From Caballeronia sp. TF1N1 (GTDB lineage: Bacteria > Pseudomonadota > Gammaproteobacteria > Burkholderiales > Burkholderiaceae), in NCBI RefSeq assembly GCF_022878925.1, contig NZ_CP084626.1, forward strand, positions 2,356,001 to 2,420,000: DNA of 64,000 bases, written 5' to 3'. Made by a program: the position numbers and the translations under genes. Under the pieces are notes generated by a model that was not told the DNA's origin, ran no database searches, and was given only the letters and a program-made list of their open reading frames with translations. Below, one piece after another: positions 19,580-31,770 of the stretch (position 1 is the first letter of the stretch; every line of letters starts with the position of its first letter).

Positions 19580-20653
19580 ATGACCTCGAGCCTCGACGAA
19601 GCCATTCTCCGCGTGCTGCCAACCGAACGCGACGCGCTCGCGTGGCTCTCCACACCCGAAATTCGCCGTCGTCTCGAAGAGCGCGGGCATCGCGTTGGAT
19701 ACACGAAAAAAGTGCAGCGGCATCTCACCGCGCTCGAAGCCGAATCGCGCGTCATGTCGATGCAAAATGGCCGCGAACTGCTCTGGCAACGCAAGCCATG
19801 GCTGCATGGTCTGCAGGAAGGCGTCGGCTTGATGAGCGCATCGGAAGCGGTGGCGTTTCACATCCTGCAGCGCTTTGCCGGCAACAAGCTACCGAACGCG
19901 GTCACGCGCGACATCGACCCGCTCTTCAAGGCTGCCGAAGCGCGGCTCTCGCAGGAGAAGGCGGACAGCCGCATCTACCGCGCGTGGGCGGACAAGATCG
20001 ATTCCGTCGATGGCGCCTTCACGCTGATTCGTCCGAAGCTGCGTCCGGACATTTTTCAGGCCGTGGCGACAGCGACTTTCTTCGAGCGCGAACTGCTCGT
20101 ACAGTACCGCGCCGCGTACAAAGGCGAGCAAGGCGACGCGCCGAAAACCAGGACGCTCTGGCCGCTCGCGCTCGTCGAATCCGCTGGCGTGATGTACATG
20201 GTCGCGCAGGACCCGGGCCGTGCGCCGCGTCCGGAAAAAGGCGAAAAGGAATGGGTGCGCGCGCTGTACAGGCTGGACCGCATTCGTTCGGTGTCCGAGT
20301 CGGGCGAGTCCTTCACGTATCCCGAAGACTTCAAGCTGCGCAAGTACATCGAGACGCAGCAGGTCTTCGACTTTCTACCCGAGCCGCCCGTGCGCCTCGA
20401 ACTCGCGTTCGAAGGCAGTTCGGGCAACCAGCTACGCGAGTCGCCGATGTCGAAAGATCAGCATATCGACATGCTGCCCGACGGCCGCATGAAGGTGACC
20501 GGCACGGTGACGCCGAGCCTCAAGCTGCGCTGGTGGCTGCGCGCGCTCGGCGCGGGCGTCGAGATTCTCGCGCCGCAAACGCTGCGCGACGAATTCGCGG
20601 ACGACTTCCGCAAGCTCGCGGCTCGGTACGCGCGTGCGAGTGAAACCGCCTAG
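19580..20653 (+). CDS. WYL-domain transcriptional regulator
   Basis: A 357-residue regulator. The N-terminal winged HTH (about 1-65, [29 protein letters not shown]) is followed by a WYL domain (about 165-250, ending [11 protein letters not shown]) and a WCX-type C-terminal region. WYL domains bind nucleic acid or nucleotides and often regulate DNA-damage or defence genes. It runs convergently into the YhaN-like ATPase gene and the two stop codons overlap in CTAG (20650-20653). Functional linkage to the YhaO/YhaN pair is inference. Confidence 0.88.
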   Translation: MTSSLDEAILRVLPTERDALAWLSTPEIRRRLEERGHRVGYTKKVQRHLTALEAESRVMSMQNGRELLWQRKPWLHGLQEGVGLMSASEAVAFHILQRFAGNKLPNAVTRDIDPLFKAAEARLSQEKADSRIYRAWADKIDSVDGAFTLIRPKLRPDIFQAVATATFFERELLVQYRAAYKGEQGDAPKTRTLWPLALVESAGVMYMVAQDPGRAPRPEKGEKEWVRALYRLDRIRSVSESGESFTYPEDFKLRKYIETQQVFDFLPEPPVRLELAFEGSSGNQLRESPMSKDQHIDMLPDGRMKVTGTVTPSLKLRWWLRALGAGVEILAPQTLRDEFADDFRKLAARYARASETA

Positions 20654-23600
20654 CGCATGAAGTGCACGTTGACCTTCGGTCCGAACACTTCGCGCACCAT
20701 GTCCACGAGATGATCGTGATGGCTCAAAAAAATCACCTGCGTGTGCATCGCGATTGCGCTCAAGACGCGCAGGCCGGCGCGCGCGCGGCCGTCGTCGAAA
20801 TTGATGAAGAGATCGTCGGCCACGAACGGTAGCGGCGACGCCTTCTCGGCATGCTCCTCCAACGCAGCCAGACGCAGCGCGAGATAAAGCTGATCGCGCG
20901 TGCCTTCGCTCATGCCGGTGATCTCGACGTGTTCGCCGCTCTCGCGAATGGCGGCGAGCGCCATCGGCTGGCGGTCGTAATCCACGGCGAGCCGCGAGAA
21001 CGCGCCGAGCGTGAGCTCCGAGAAAATCGTGCTTGCGCGCGTGAGCATCGGGCCTTGACGGCGTTCGCGGTATCGGTCGATCGCCCACTTCAGGAGCGTC
21101 GATGCCGTCTCCACCTTGACGAAGCGCTCGGCGGCATCGGCCATGACGGATAGCGCTTCCTGCCGCTTCGCTTCGGCGCGCGCGGCGTTGCCTTCGCCGG
21201 AGATCGCGTTGAGTTCGCGGCGCGCGGCATCGAGCTCCGTCGCCAGTTCGCTCGATGCCTTCACGGAATCGCCGAGCGCCGCGCCGATCAGCGACAGTTC
21301 GCCGTGCAGACCGGACAGGTCGGCGCCCTCCACTTCCGCGATCAGAACGTCGAGCGCGAGGCCGTCGCCACCTTTGATCAGCGCATCGCGCGCGGCATCG
21401 ATCGCGGCGAGCAACGCGCGCTTCTTCTGCGACTTGCCGATGAGCGGCGCGAGCAACTCCGCGCTGTCCACGCGGGCCCGCTCGTAAAGCGGACGCAGCG
21501 CCGACTTCGCTTCCTCGACGCCCGCCTCGGCGCGGCTCACCTGCTCGCCCGCCGATGCCAGTTCCTTCTTCAGACGCTCGGCATCGGCACGCGCCGCGCA
21601 CGCGGTATCGAGCCGCGCCGAGAGTTCGGCCGCGATTGCGCCGGGCTCACGCACATGGTTCGTGCCATCGAGTTCAAGCGCGAGCTGCCTTGCATCGGAC
21701 TCGAACGAGGCGAGCGCCGCGCGCATGGCGTCGATCTGTCCGTGGCGAATGGCGTCGATCTGCACGAGCTGTTCGCCGATCTTGTGGACGATACCAATGG
21801 CCAATTCGGCCGCCGCCTGCGAGTCCGCCGCGACCGCCACGCCGGCTTTCGCCGCGGCTTGCGACCATTCGGCTTGCCATCGCTCGAAGGCAAGCGCAGC
21901 GGCCTTGGCCGTGTTCTGCCGCGTGACCAGTTCCGCTTGCGCTTCGTCGAGTTGCCCGACGATATGACGCCGCTCGATCACCGCTTCGTCGATGGCGCCG
22001 ATATGCGCTTCGGCGGCATCGCAAAGTACGTCGAAGTCGGCGGTGGCTTCCGCCAACGGCAAATGCCGCGCGAGGTCTTCATGGCGCGTGGCCGCTTCGG
22101 CGCTTTCGCGCTCGAACTCTTCCGCGCGCCGGGCAAGCGTGCGCGCCGCCTCGATTACGTGCTCGCGACGCGTGAGCCATGAAGGGACGTCGTCGAGCGC
22201 CATCTCCGCAACTTGACTGTGCGATGCGAGCGCGTGCCACGCCGCATCGACGTCCGCGAGCGCTTTTGCGGCTTCGTCCGCGCTGCGTTGCCTTCGTGCG
22301 AGCGTTTCCTGATCGACCGCCACGCGCCGCTGCAACGCGCTGAACTGCGTGGCTTGTCCGATGGAATCGAGTCTGCGGTCGGCAAGGTCATCGGCGGTGT
22401 GCATCGCCGTCTCGAAAAGCGGCGCGCCCGAATCGAGCGGCGTCGCGCCACTCTTGAGCGCGTGCCACGCGGTATCGCGCGTCTTGCGAGCACTGCGGAC
22501 CTGATCGCCCGTGACGACATCATGCGTCTGGGTGAAATCGGCGAGTTCGGTTTGCGTGGCGTGCAGCGCGTCGTGCGCTTCGTTCATGCGATCGGCGGCG
22601 CGCGTCAGCCGAAGCGCGAACTCCTGCCGCTCGCTGCGCAAGATGGCGATGCGCTCGATCGACGGCAAGTTCATCGCTTGCAGTTCGGCAATTGGCCGCG
22701 ACCATTGGCCAAGCGATGCAAGGCCCGCTTCGAGCGCTTGCGCGGCTTCGCGGCGCGCGTCGCCGAGACGGTCTTGCGCCGCGCCCGTTTCGCGATATTT
22801 CTGCGCCTGCCGCAGCGCGCGGCGCAACTCCTGCGAGACCTCGCCCTCGGCGATGCCGCCAAGTCGCACCTTCAATGTCCCGATCTGGGCGAGCGTTTCA
22901 TCGACCGAGCGCGCCGCATTGCGCGCCGCCGTCTCCAACGTGCCGCGTTCGCGCATCAGGCTCGTGACCGTCTGCAACGCAAGCTGTCCGGGCAGCGCCT
23001 GACGCGCGCCCGCTTCGTTTTGCGGCCAGCCGAGTTCCGCGCAATCCTGCGCGACTTGGCGCAGACGCGCGGCGACATCGTGTTCGAGTCGCGCGATGTC
23101 GGTCGCGTGATGCGCGCACCGATGACGCGTGGTGTCGAGCGCGCGTATGCGGGTTTCCAGCGCGAGCAACGCGTGGTCGATACGGATTTCGTTCAGCTCC
23201 GCCTGACGTTGCGCCGTCGCCTTGGCGTGCAGCTCGTGCGCGGTTTGCGCCGATGCAAGCCGTGTCAGCGCGCTTTGCAAAACAGCTTCGGCGTCGGCGG
23301 GAAGATCGGTGACTTCGCCGAGTTCCGCGAGCTCGGCCGCCTTCTCGCGCCACACGTTCAAATACGGCGCGACGCGGCGAATCCGCTCCAGCTTGCCGCG
23401 TTTCGCTTCGAGTTCCGCGCGACGCGTTTCGAGCGCGCGGCCGCGCTCCTCGGCTTCATCGACCGCCGTATATGTCTTGCGCCATTGCGTCGTGCGCACG
23501 CTCGCCGTCTTCAGTTCGCTCGTGGCTTCCTCGAATTGCTTGAGGCCGATGTAATACGCGCGGTCGCCTGACTTGCGCTTGGCCCAGAGCGCGTCCGCTT

Positions 23601-24099
23601 CCTCGGCCAGGCGTTGTCGCACGGCGCCGAGACTCGCAATGCCCGCAGCCGATTGAAACAGCACCTGCCCGACATCGCTCGATGCATCGAGAATGCTTCG
23701 TCCGCCCGCAATCAATCCTTCGTGGCCGAGACAGTACATCTGCTCGAAGAAGCTCTTGTCCGCCGTGCCGATGAAGGGCGCGAGCGCATCGGCGGCGAGC
23801 GCGTCGCCATTGGGTTTGGCAAGCGACGCCTTGCGGCTCTTGGTGCGATGAAACGCGAGCGTCTCGTCGTTCAGTTGCAGCGTTGCGCCGAGTTGCAGAT
23901 CGCTCTGCGGATGCACGAACGCGAGCGGCGAGCGCTGCGGAATGCCGAACAGCAATTCGGCAATCGCCGTCTTGATGGTCGACTTGCCCGCCTCGTTCGG
24001 TCCGACGATGAAGTGAAAATCCTGTGGCGCCGCCGGAAATTCGATGACGCGATCCGTGAACTTGCCGAAGCGAATCAGTTCTAGCTTGCCGACGCGCAT
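20650..24099 (-). CDS. AAA/SMC-like ATPase, YhaN/SbcC-type
   Basis: A very large ATPase (1,149 residues from ATG 24099; a further in-frame ATG at 24114 adds five). It has Walker [10 protein letters not shown] near residue 33-41, long central heptad-rich segments consistent with an SbcC/Rad50-like coiled coil, and a C-terminal signature and Walker B ([12 protein letters not shown]) followed by SHHDHLV. It begins just after the YhaO-like phosphoesterase gene on the same strand. The two would form an SbcCD-type complex acting on DNA ends, though it is closer in layout to YhaN than to true SbcC. Confidence 0.85.
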   Translation of the reverse strand: MRVGKLELIRFGKFTDRVIEFPAAPQDFHFIVGPNEAGKSTIKTAIAELLFGIPQRSPLAFVHPQSDLQLGATLQLNDETLAFHRTKSRKASLAKPNGDALAADALAPFIGTADKSFFEQMYCLGHEGLIAGGRSILDASSDVGQVLFQSAAGIASLGAVRQRLAEEADALWAKRKSGDRAYYIGLKQFEEATSELKTASVRTTQWRKTYTAVDEAEERGRALETRRAELEAKRGKLERIRRVAPYLNVWREKAAELAELGEVTDLPADAEAVLQSALTRLASAQTAHELHAKATAQRQAELNEIRIDHALLALETRIRALDTTRHRCAHHATDIARLEHDVAARLRQVAQDCAELGWPQNEAGARQALPGQLALQTVTSLMRERGTLETAARNAARSVDETLAQIGTLKVRLGGIAEGEVSQELRRALRQAQKYRETGAAQDRLGDARREAAQALEAGLASLGQWSRPIAELQAMNLPSIERIAILRSERQEFALRLTRAADRMNEAHDALHATQTELADFTQTHDVVTGDQVRSARKTRDTAWHALKSGATPLDSGAPLFETAMHTADDLADRRLDSIGQATQFSALQRRVAVDQETLARRQRSADEAAKALADVDAAWHALASHSQVAEMALDDVPSWLTRREHVIEAARTLARRAEEFERESAEAATRHEDLARHLPLAEATADFDVLCDAAEAHIGAIDEAVIERRHIVGQLDEAQAELVTRQNTAKAAALAFERWQAEWSQAAAKAGVAVAADSQAAAELAIGIVHKIGEQLVQIDAIRHGQIDAMRAALASFESDARQLALELDGTNHVREPGAIAAELSARLDTACAARADAERLKKELASAGEQVSRAEAGVEEAKSALRPLYERARVDSAELLAPLIGKSQKKRALLAAIDAARDALIKGGDGLALDVLIAEVEGADLSGLHGELSLIGAALGDSVKASSELATELDAARRELNAISGEGNAARAEAKRQEALSVMADAAERFVKVETASTLLKWAIDRYRERRQGPMLTRASTIFSELTLGAFSRLAVDYDRQPMALAAIRESGEHVEITGMSEGTRDQLYLALRLAALEEHAEKASPLPFVADDLFINFDDGRARAGLRVLSAIAMHTQVIFLSHHDHLVDMVREVFGPKVNVHFMR

Positions 24100-24103
24100 G
24101 AGC

Positions 24104-25372
24104 CTATTCCGCATCCGCGAGTTGGGCGATCAGACCGGAGCGCACTTCGGCGACGATCCGCGCGAGATCGTCGTTGCGCACGTATTCGAGTTCAGGCACC
24201 GACTTTTGTAATTCGCTCGGCGCCTGCGACGCCAGACCGATCAAACGCTCTTTCAACATGCTTAGAAACTCCGGGTCGGACTCGGCTTCGACCAACAAGG
24301 CGTGCAGATCGGCGAGCGCATCGGCGCCGCCGGCGAACGGTTCGCCCGCCGCGCTCGAATGCACGATCGGCTGCGTCGCGATCTTCACTTTTTCCAGCCA
24401 CAGACGGTCGTGGCTGATCGCCGCGATCTGCGCCAGCACTTCGGCGCGCAATTGCGCTTCTAGACCGAATAGCGCGCCATGCGCTTCGGTCGCGCCGGTG
24501 ATGGTAACCCGCACCGCGAGCGGCACGGGTTGCGCGGCGGATTCGACGAGCGCATCGAGCGCGCGTCCGACCGCGAGCGCGACGTCATCGAGCGTGACGG
24601 CTTCGCTGGCATCGACGATAACGGACTCCCAGCGCAAGACATCGATGAAAAGCCGCTCGACGCTCACCTCTTCCGTCTCCGAAACGTGGACGATCACCGC
24701 GCCGCGCCGGCCCGGTTCGCGGATATTGCGGCCCTGCAAGTTGCCAGGGAACACGATCGTGGAGGCCTCTTGCCAGATGGCGAAATCGTGCACGTGGCCA
24801 AGCGCCCAGTAGTGATATTGCCGCGCGTGCAACTCGGCGATCGAGCACGGCGCGTAACTCGCGTGCGCCGCGCTGCCTTCGAGCGCGGTATGCAACACGC
24901 CGATGTTGAAGTAGCCCTCGACCGGCTGCGGATACGCGGTGACGAGATTCGTCGTGACCGCTTTTTCCTTGAAGCTGTGGCCGTGCAGCGCCACCTTCAG
25001 GGCGTCGAGTCGAAAGGTCTGCGGCTTTCTGCTCGAAAACGTGTGCACGTTGTCGGGTAGCTGCAACTGGCTCGTCATCTCGCTCTCGGCGTCGTGATTG
25101 CCGAAGAGCACATAAACCGGAATGCCCGCGCGTCGCAAGCGCCCCATCTCGCGGCAAAAGAAGATGCCGGTGTTGTAGTCGCGCCAGGTGCCGTCGTAGA
25201 GATCGCCCGCGATGACCATGAAGTCCACCGCCTCTTCGAGCGCGACATCGACGAGCTTCGTGAATGCGTCGCGCGTGGCGTTGCGTAAGAGATCGGCGGG
25301 CGCGTCGGCATAAGCGGCGAGACCGTGCAACGGGCTGTCCAGATGGATATCCGCCGCGTGAACGAACCGCAT
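24104..25372 (-). CDS. Metallophosphoesterase, YhaO/SbcD-type exonuclease
   Basis: Calcineurin-like phosphoesterase of 422 residues. All five metal-binding motifs are visible in order: HAADIHLDSPL (about 5-15), VIAGDLYDG, FGNHDAES, HGHSFKEKA and WALGHVHDF. AAGGAGG lies 8 bases before ATG 25372, which settles the start even though the frame is open upstream. The C-terminal half is the partner-binding region expected of the YhaO/Mre11-like family. Its gene is followed immediately by the YhaN-like ATPase. Confidence 0.9.
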   Translation of the reverse strand: MRFVHAADIHLDSPLHGLAAYADAPADLLRNATRDAFTKLVDVALEEAVDFMVIAGDLYDGTWRDYNTGIFFCREMGRLRRAGIPVYVLFGNHDAESEMTSQLQLPDNVHTFSSRKPQTFRLDALKVALHGHSFKEKAVTTNLVTAYPQPVEGYFNIGVLHTALEGSAAHASYAPCSIAELHARQYHYWALGHVHDFAIWQEASTIVFPGNLQGRNIREPGRRGAVIVHVSETEEVSVERLFIDVLRWESVIVDASEAVTLDDVALAVGRALDALVESAAQPVPLAVRVTITGATEAHGALFGLEAQLRAEVLAQIAAISHDRLWLEKVKIATQPIVHSSAAGEPFAGGADALADLHALLVEAESDPEFLSMLKERLIGLASQAPSELQKSVPELEYVRNDDLARIVAEVRSGLIAQLADAE

Positions 25373-25547
25373 GGCGTTGCCTCCTTTTTGATGTACTCGA
25401 TGACCGCGCGGAGCGACGATGATAGCAGCCGCAAAGAACGAATCGCGTCGCGTTGGAACGCGTTTCTTCGGGACGCGATGTGTCCCTGCGGGCTTGCACA
25501 ATGACTCACTCGCATCCGCCGAAGAACGAACAGAACGAGGAGAACAA

Positions 25548-25775
25548 GTGAGCGCAACGAGCCCTTACACCACGCAGACAGTCGATGCCGCCATCGTGCA
25601 TCTGGAACGCGTCCTGTCGAAGGAAGGCGCGAATTCGCTGTTCGGCCAGACGTACTGGCGCAGTCGCGTGCAGCAGGTCAGCGCGACGCGCGGCCTGCAT
25701 CGCGACCAGCGCATGCGGCTCGAACGTCTCATGCGGCTGCTTTCGGACGTTTCGAGCGCCGCGCTATGTCTATGA
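25548..25775 (+). CDS. Small conserved-looking hypothetical protein
   Basis: A 75-residue protein from GTG 25548, preceded by GAGGAGAAC at correct spacing. Mostly helical: SATSPYTTQTVDAAIVHLER, then a segment with SLFGQTYWRSRV. No known domain recognised. It is divergent from the YhaO-like gene and convergent with rsmA, whose stop is 3 bases away. The good ribosome-binding site and codon use argue that it is real. Function unknown. Confidence 0.65.
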   Translation: MSATSPYTTQTVDAAIVHLERVLSKEGANSLFGQTYWRSRVQQVSATRGLHRDQRMRLERLMRLLSDVSSAALCL

Positions 25776-25778
25776 CAC

Positions 25779-26588
25779 TCAAGCCCGCACGAGCGCTTGT
25801 GCCAGCGCAACGAACTCCGCCACCGGCACTTCTTCGGCGCGACGCGCGAGATCGAAGCCGAGCGCGTCGAAATCGATTCGGTCGCGATACGCGCCGAGAT
25901 TGTTGCGCAGGACCTTGCGACGCTGCGCGAAAGCAGCCTTGACGACTTCACTCAAGGTCGCCTCATCCACCACGAGCAGTTCGTGCGGCGCGAACGGAAT
26001 CATCCGCACGATCGCGGAATTCACCTTCGGCGGCGGCTGGAAAGATTCAGGCGGCACGTCGATCAGCTTGTCCATCACGTAGCGGTATTGCAGCATCACG
26101 GACAGGCGGCCGTAGTCCTTGCTGGCGGGCTCGGCAATCATGCGATCGACCACTTCGTCCTGCAGCATGAAGTGCTGGTCGATCACCTTGGGCGCGAAGC
26201 TCGTCAGGTGGAACAAGAGCGGACTCGAAATGTTGTACGGCAGATTCCCGACAATACGCAGCGTCGGCTTGTCGCCTTCCAGCGCGAGCGAGCCGAAGTC
26301 GAATTCGAGCGCATCGGCGGAATGCACGACGAGACGCTCGCCAAAGCGCTTTTCCAACCGGCCGATCAAATCGCGGTCGAGTTCCACGGCGTGCAGCGGC
26401 GACTCGGGCGTGGCCACCCGTTCGATCAGCGGCTCGGTCAGCGCGGCAAGACCCGGTCCGATTTCGACCATGCGTTCGCCGCGTTTCGGCGCGATCGTAT
26501 CCACGATCGAATCGATCACGCCTTGATCGACGAGAAAGTTCTGCCCGAAGCGCTTGCGCGCGAAATGGCCCTGGTGTCTGGTGGACAT
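25779..26588 (-). CDS. rsmA: 16S rRNA (adenine1518/1519-N6) dimethyltransferase
   Basis: KsgA family, 269 residues from ATG 26588; the longer frame runs into pdxA. It dimethylates two adjacent adenines in helix 45 of 16S rRNA. Motifs: [14 protein letters not shown] at the N-terminus, the SAM-binding [15 protein letters not shown] (about 38-52), and the catalytic [14 protein letters not shown] (about 115). It follows pdxA by about 47 bases, giving the common surA-pdxA-rsmA order. Confidence 0.95.
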   Translation of the reverse strand: MSTRHQGHFARKRFGQNFLVDQGVIDSIVDTIAPKRGERMVEIGPGLAALTEPLIERVATPESPLHAVELDRDLIGRLEKRFGERLVVHSADALEFDFGSLALEGDKPTLRIVGNLPYNISSPLLFHLTSFAPKVIDQHFMLQDEVVDRMIAEPASKDYGRLSVMLQYRYVMDKLIDVPPESFQPPPKVNSAIVRMIPFAPHELLVVDEATLSEVVKAAFAQRRKVLRNNLGAYRDRIDFDALGFDLARRAEEVPVAEFVALAQALVRA

Positions 26589-26635
26589 CGGTCTGACGCC
26601 TTTGAAACTGATGTGAATGAAGAACCGCGCGACGC

Positions 26636-27637
26636 TCAGACGCCGCGCTTGTCTCGGTGCTTGTGGCGCGCCATCGTGACGGCGGCGTCGATGGCCGCGA
26701 TCATGCTGCCCGCATCGGCGCGGCCCGTGCCCGCGAGATCGAGCGCCGTGCCGTGATCGACGGAAGTGCGGATGATCGGCAAACCCAGCGTGACATTGAT
26801 GCCTTCGCCAAAGGTTGCGAATTTCAGTACCGGCAAGCCCTGGTCGTGGAACATCGCGAGCACGCAATCGGCGTCTTTCAGATAGCGCGGCTGAAACAGA
26901 GTATCCGCCGGATACGGACCCGGCGCGTCGATACCGAACGCGCGAGCACGTTCGAGCGCGGGCGCGATGACATCGATTTCCTCGCGGCCGAGATAACCGT
27001 TCTCGCCCGCATGCGGGTTCAGCCCGGTCACGAGAATACGCGGCGCTGCGAGGCCGAAATGCGCGCGCAGATCGTGATCGATGATGCGCAGCGTCTCGAC
27101 CAATCCGTCGATGGTCAGTGCCGCGGACACGTCCTTCAGCGGCAGATGCGTGGTGGCAAGCGCAACGCGTAATGGCCGCTCGCCCGTGCCCGCCAGCATC
27201 ATCACGACTTGCGGTGTATGCGTGCGCTCGGCGAGATATTCGGTGTGGCCGGTGAAAGGCACGCCGGCGTCGTTGATCGTGCTCTTTTGCAGCGGTGCGG
27301 TAACGATGGCGTCGAACCGGCCTGCGAGCGCGCCGTCGATGGCTGCATCGAGCAGATTCAGCACGTAACGGCCGTTGGCCGCGTTCAGCTTGCCGGCCTC
27401 GGCGGGCGCGGCAAGCGCATGATGCTCGATCTCGATTCCACCATGCGCGGCAGGCCAGGACGCGGCGCGTGCCTTGAGCAACTCGCGGTCGCCCAGCACG
27501 ACGAAGCGCGCTAACGGCCAGCGCGCCTGCGCTTCCCGCAAGGCGGCCGCCGTCAATTCCGGACCGACGCCCGCCGGTTCGCCTGTGGTGATCGCGATGG
27601 TGATCGCCGGGGCGAGCGGATGGGTGTCGGCGTTCAT
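26636..27637 (-). CDS. pdxA: 4-hydroxythreonine-4-phosphate dehydrogenase
   Basis: NAD-dependent enzyme of pyridoxal-phosphate biosynthesis (DXP-dependent route), 333 residues. Motifs include [13 protein letters not shown] (about 17-29), the substrate/metal region [13 protein letters not shown] and the C-terminal [23 protein letters not shown]. It begins 6 bases after surA ends on the same strand, so it is co-transcribed with surA. Confidence 0.95.
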   Translation of the reverse strand: MNADTHPLAPAITIAITTGEPAGVGPELTAAALREAQARWPLARFVVLGDRELLKARAASWPAAHGGIEIEHHALAAPAEAGKLNAANGRYVLNLLDAAIDGALAGRFDAIVTAPLQKSTINDAGVPFTGHTEYLAERTHTPQVVMMLAGTGERPLRVALATTHLPLKDVSAALTIDGLVETLRIIDHDLRAHFGLAAPRILVTGLNPHAGENGYLGREEIDVIAPALERARAFGIDAPGPYPADTLFQPRYLKDADCVLAMFHDQGLPVLKFATFGEGINVTLGLPIIRTSVDHGTALDLAGTGRADAGSMIAAIDAAVTMARHKHRDKRGV

Positions 27638-27643
27638 GCGGTC

Positions 27644-29008
27644 TTACTGCTGGGCTTGCGCCGCAATGCCCTTGTACTGCACGTAGGCGGTGTCACGCAG
27701 TTCGCGCAGCCAGTCGGAGTACGCCTGTTCCGCCTTGCGCTGACCAATGGCCTGACGCGCGATATCGAGCTGCTGCGTGGCCGACCCTTCCGCGTCGCGC
27801 CGGCCCAGCACCTGGATCAGGTGATAGCCGTATTCGCTGCGCACCGGGTCGCTCACGGCGTCGTCCTGCAGACTGTTCATCGCGCGTTCGAACTCGGGCA
27901 CGGTTTCGCCCGGGCTGATCCAGCCGAGATCGCCGCCTTGCGAGGCCGAACCGTCTTGCGAATACGTGCGCGCGAAGTTCGCGAAATCGCCGCCCGAGAG
28001 CACTTGCTGCTTGATGTCGAGCAGCTTCTGGCGCGCGGATTGTTCCGACATGCCATCCGACACGCGCAGCAGAATGTGACGCACGTGCGTCTGCACGAGC
28101 TTCGGCGCATCGGCCGCGGTGCCCTGGCTCGCGCGGCGCTCGACCAGCTTGACGATCTCGAAGCCGCCGTCGGTGCGCAGAAGCGTCGGCACGACCTGAC
28201 CGGGACGCAACGTGGCCACCGCCGACACGATGCCCGCCGGCAACGTGCCCGGCGTGCGAAAGCCGAGGTCGCCGCCCTTGCCTGCGTCCGTGTCCTGCGA
28301 ATTCTGCTTGGCAAGTTTCGCGAAGTCGTCGCCGTTTTGCGCTTGCTTAAGCACCGCGTCGGCTTGCGCCTGCACCTTCGCGACATCGGCGGAAGATGCG
28401 TCGGAAGGCAGCTTGAACATGATGTGCTGCAGGTGCAGATCGCTCGAGTTGCGCGCGCCGGGACCGCGCTGGCTGGCGATGTAGTTCGCCACTTCGCCGT
28501 CGGACACGGTGATCTTGCTGTCCACTTCCTTTTCGCGCAGCTTGGAGAGCGTGAGTTCGGTGCGGGCGTCGCGCGTGAAGGTGGTCCAGGGCACGCCTTG
28601 CGCCTCGATGCGCGAGCGGTAGACGTCGAGCGTCATCTGGTTTTGCTGCGCGAGACGCTCGAGCGTGCGGTTCACGGTGGCGTCGTCGACGACGATGTTG
28701 TCTTCCTTCGCGCGCTGCAACTGAATGCGCTCGAGCACCATCTGATCGAGCACCTGCTGCTGCAATTGTTCAGCGGGCGGCACCGGCGCGTTCTGTTGTT
28801 GCAGACGCTGCGCGATGAGGCGCGAGCGGTCTTCGAGTTCGCGCCGCGTAATGACGCCGTCGTTGACGATCGCGACGACCGAATCGGTGATTTGGGCACT
28901 GCTGCCATTCGACAACGCCTGCGCACCGGCCGGCGAACTCAGGATCAGAGCGGCAGCGATCACGCTTGTTGCAACTACCGTCGATCGAAACATATTCACG
29001 TTTGCCAC
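27644..29008 (-). CDS. surA: Periplasmic chaperone/peptidyl-prolyl isomerase SurA
   Basis: Folds outer-membrane beta-barrels. Start is GTG 29008, with GGAG well placed upstream; an ATG at 28993 is the alternative. The 454-residue protein has a signal peptide (to about AGAQA), an N-terminal chaperone domain, two parvulin domains (about residues 195-300 and 310-410, each with an H-H-I-L/M-F pattern such as HVRHILLR) and a C-terminal helix. It lies downstream of lptD, one of its known clients. Confidence 0.95.
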   Translation of the reverse strand: MANVNMFRSTVVATSVIAAALILSSPAGAQALSNGSSAQITDSVVAIVNDGVITRRELEDRSRLIAQRLQQQNAPVPPAEQLQQQVLDQMVLERIQLQRAKEDNIVVDDATVNRTLERLAQQNQMTLDVYRSRIEAQGVPWTTFTRDARTELTLSKLREKEVDSKITVSDGEVANYIASQRGPGARNSSDLHLQHIMFKLPSDASSADVAKVQAQADAVLKQAQNGDDFAKLAKQNSQDTDAGKGGDLGFRTPGTLPAGIVSAVATLRPGQVVPTLLRTDGGFEIVKLVERRASQGTAADAPKLVQTHVRHILLRVSDGMSEQSARQKLLDIKQQVLSGGDFANFARTYSQDGSASQGGDLGWISPGETVPEFERAMNSLQDDAVSDPVRSEYGYHLIQVLGRRDAEGSATQQLDIARQAIGQRKAEQAYSDWLRELRDTAYVQYKGIAAQAQQ

Positions 29009-29133
29009 AGATACTCCATCAAATACGGGTCGTGCCCGTTCGTATGCTGCTTCTCGTGCGGTTCTGGCGAGCCGCCTTACTGCTTCTTAGCTGCGTGTTA
29101 GAGGATGCCTTGTCCGCCTGCGTTCCCCGAGGC

Positions 29134-31524
29134 TCACTCGTAGTTGCTGTAGCGGGCGAGCGGCGGCGCTGCTGGCGGCGGAGGCTGGTAGCCCTGGACG
29201 CTCGCGCGGAACGCGCTGACGAGGCCGTTGTCGACGTTCGACAGGCCCTTGAACGTAAGCTGCGCGAGCACGCGCGTGCCGGACGAGGGCTGACCGCTGG
29301 TGTTGACGCCATTAGCGTAACGTTGCGCGCCGAAACCAAGCGCCCAGCAGTCGGCATCGTACTGGAAGCCCACGAGGCCGTCGACGAGCCGATGACTCGC
29401 AAGATCATAATTGACACGAGCGACCGCATAGAGACGATTCGTGAGCGGCCACTCGCCGGACACCAGGATCTGGTTGATCGGCTCGTTCACGAGCGTGGTC
29501 TGGTTGGAACGCGTGTAGCGGTAGCCGACGTTGATCACCTTGCGGTCGGCCGGGCTGAACGCGAAGCCGATGCTCGAGCGCACGAGCTGATTATTGTCGA
29601 CATTATATTGGAACGCGGTTTCCGAGGCGAAACCAGCTCCCAGCTTGATCGCCGCGCCCGCGATGAGGTCCGAGTGCTTGGCCTCGTTGATTGGCTGATC
29701 CTCGGAGATCGTGACGCGCTGGCTCGTGAAATAGTACTGCTGCGCGATGACGAAACGCGCACGTTCATCGCCCGTCGCCGGGTTGATGAAGCGCGTCGTA
29801 AGGCCCGCCGTGATGCGGTTTGCGTCCGCGATCCGGTCGTTGCCGACGAACGTGTTCGGCGTGTAAATCTCGGCGAGACCGAAGTCGGCTTCGGCGGTAT
29901 CGAAGATCGGCGCGAAATTCTGGTTGTGATACGGCGTGTAGACGTAGTAAAGCCGCGGTTCCAGCGTCTGGATGTAGTCCTGGCCGAAAAGCCGCACCGA
30001 GCGGTCGAACACGAGACCTGAGTCGAAACTGAGCGTCGGGATCGATTCGGTGAAGTTCTTCGGCTGGCCTGCCGGCGTCAGCGGTTGGCCCGCAATCGGC
30101 CCGGTCGCGATATGGCTCAGGTCGTAAGACGCGAAGTGCCACTGAATCTTCGGCGTGACAAAGTAGCCCGGCGCGTTGACCCCGTAACTCACGTACGGGT
30201 TGAAGTACATGCGCTGACCGTCGGTCGCGCCTTCCTCGGTGATCGTGAAGCGCGTGAAATCCGCTTCGGCGCCGTAGTCGAAACCGCCGACGTTGAACTT
30301 GCTGTACTGCACGTTCAACTGCGGTTCGCGCGCATACGGCGGGACCGACGGCTGCAACGTCTGCCAGCGCTGTTCGCGCGCAAGCACGGACCACGGTCCG
30401 TTGCTGTATGTCAGACCCGCTTCCTGCTGGTAGAGCAACTGCGTGCCGTTCAGGAACTGGTTCGACGCGTTGCCCAGGTCTTCCGGATACTGACTGTCCG
30501 AAACCTTGTTGTAATTGACGTAACCCGCAAAGCCGCCGCCGAAGTTCTGAAAATGCTTCCAGAAGATGGCATAGCGGTTCGTGTGCGTTTCGCGATCGTT
30601 CGGCAAATAGTCGCCAGTGAACGAGCCGGAGTAAGTAGGCGACAGATAGCGGTACGTCGCTTCCATCAGCACACCGCGCTGCGTCATGACGCGCGGCGTT
30701 ACCGTCAGATCGCGATTAGGCGCGATGTTGAAATAGTACGGCGCTGTCAGTTCGAAGCCCGTGTTCGAACTTACCGAAAAAGTCGGCGGCAGAAAGCCAC
30801 TGCGGCGGTCGCCCGTCAACGGAAACGACAGCCACGGGCTTGCGAATACCGGCACGCCCTGGAAGAACAGCACGCCGTTATGCGCGACGCCGTCTTCGGC
30901 GCCGGTATCGAAATCGAACGAACTGCCCTTGATGTACCAGGCCGGATTGGTTTCGCACGCGCAGGCCGTGTAGGTGCCGTGATCGACACGCGCCCGCTCG
31001 TTATCGATGATATCGATGCGCTCCGCGCTGCCCGAGCCGCCCGTCAGCAGGAAGTGGTACTTCGGGTTCGTCATGAACCCTTCGTTCGCCTCAACCTTCA
31101 AATGCGCTTCGGGACCCACGAACGACACGCCGTTGTTGATGAGCCTGACATTGCCGAAAGCATCGGCCATGTCGGTGTCCTGGTCGTAATGGAGCGCATC
31201 GCCCTTTATGACCGTCACCGTGCGCCGGATTTCCGCCGAACCTTTCGCCGCCATGTCCTCGTCGGACGTGCCAGTGGTCTTGTCGCCGAGAAGAAAACTC
31301 GTTGGCTGCTGGCCGCTCTTCAGCGGGCGCTCTTCCAGTTGGGGCGCGAGACGCAGGCTGCCGGGACCGTCGATTGGCTGCGGTTCGGCTGCGGGTCCTG
31401 CAAGCTGAGCGTGCGCGAAAGCGGGCATCAGGCCCGGAACGGATAAAAGCGCGGCGACGAGCCGCCGCCGGCGTGGCTGAGCGTCGCCTGGAATCTTCGA
31501 TGCGGGAAACTGTCGTGGCGGCAT
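29134..31524 (-). CDS. lptD: LPS-assembly protein LptD
   Basis: Outer-membrane LPS translocon barrel, 796 residues from ATG 31524. It has a signal peptide (cleavage about AHAQ), a periplasmic OstA-like beta-jellyroll (about 90-200, [19 protein letters not shown]) and a long C-terminal barrel. Cysteines in CACETNPAW lie at the start of the barrel domain. A partner LptE is encoded at the far end of the window. Divergent from amgK; surA is next downstream. Confidence 0.95.
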   Translation of the reverse strand: MPPRQFPASKIPGDAQPRRRRLVAALLSVPGLMPAFAHAQLAGPAAEPQPIDGPGSLRLAPQLEERPLKSGQQPTSFLLGDKTTGTSDEDMAAKGSAEIRRTVTVIKGDALHYDQDTDMADAFGNVRLINNGVSFVGPEAHLKVEANEGFMTNPKYHFLLTGGSGSAERIDIIDNERARVDHGTYTACACETNPAWYIKGSSFDFDTGAEDGVAHNGVLFFQGVPVFASPWLSFPLTGDRRSGFLPPTFSVSSNTGFELTAPYYFNIAPNRDLTVTPRVMTQRGVLMEATYRYLSPTYSGSFTGDYLPNDRETHTNRYAIFWKHFQNFGGGFAGYVNYNKVSDSQYPEDLGNASNQFLNGTQLLYQQEAGLTYSNGPWSVLAREQRWQTLQPSVPPYAREPQLNVQYSKFNVGGFDYGAEADFTRFTITEEGATDGQRMYFNPYVSYGVNAPGYFVTPKIQWHFASYDLSHIATGPIAGQPLTPAGQPKNFTESIPTLSFDSGLVFDRSVRLFGQDYIQTLEPRLYYVYTPYHNQNFAPIFDTAEADFGLAEIYTPNTFVGNDRIADANRITAGLTTRFINPATGDERARFVIAQQYYFTSQRVTISEDQPINEAKHSDLIAGAAIKLGAGFASETAFQYNVDNNQLVRSSIGFAFSPADRKVINVGYRYTRSNQTTLVNEPINQILVSGEWPLTNRLYAVARVNYDLASHRLVDGLVGFQYDADCWALGFGAQRYANGVNTSGQPSSGTRVLAQLTFKGLSNVDNGLVSAFRASVQGYQPPPPAAPPLARYSNYE

Positions 31525-31770
31525 GTATGGGTGGCGGTTCGATCCCGTTCGCGTCCTGAGCGCGATGCCGACAAGTCTGCGGCCGCGCTTTTGGCCGCGC
31601 TGTGACCGCACATGCGTCGAGGTCGAAACTGGACGGTCCGTTGCCAGGCAGGGACGACACTCGATCGAACGGTGACGCGGACAGTCGTCGGGCCTGGCGC
31701 CAGGCTTGAAACGGATCGCTTAAAAAAGTCGTGGGGTATTATATGGCAAGATGTTTTGCCTCTCGAATTT

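Noticed and set aside
22213..23571. Long plus-strand frames antisense to the YhaN-like gene, and similar ones opposite lptD (30085-31446), surA (27620-29101) and proA (60982-62265)
   Set aside because: All are Arg-rich shadows of clearly identified minus-strand genes, with no start signals.
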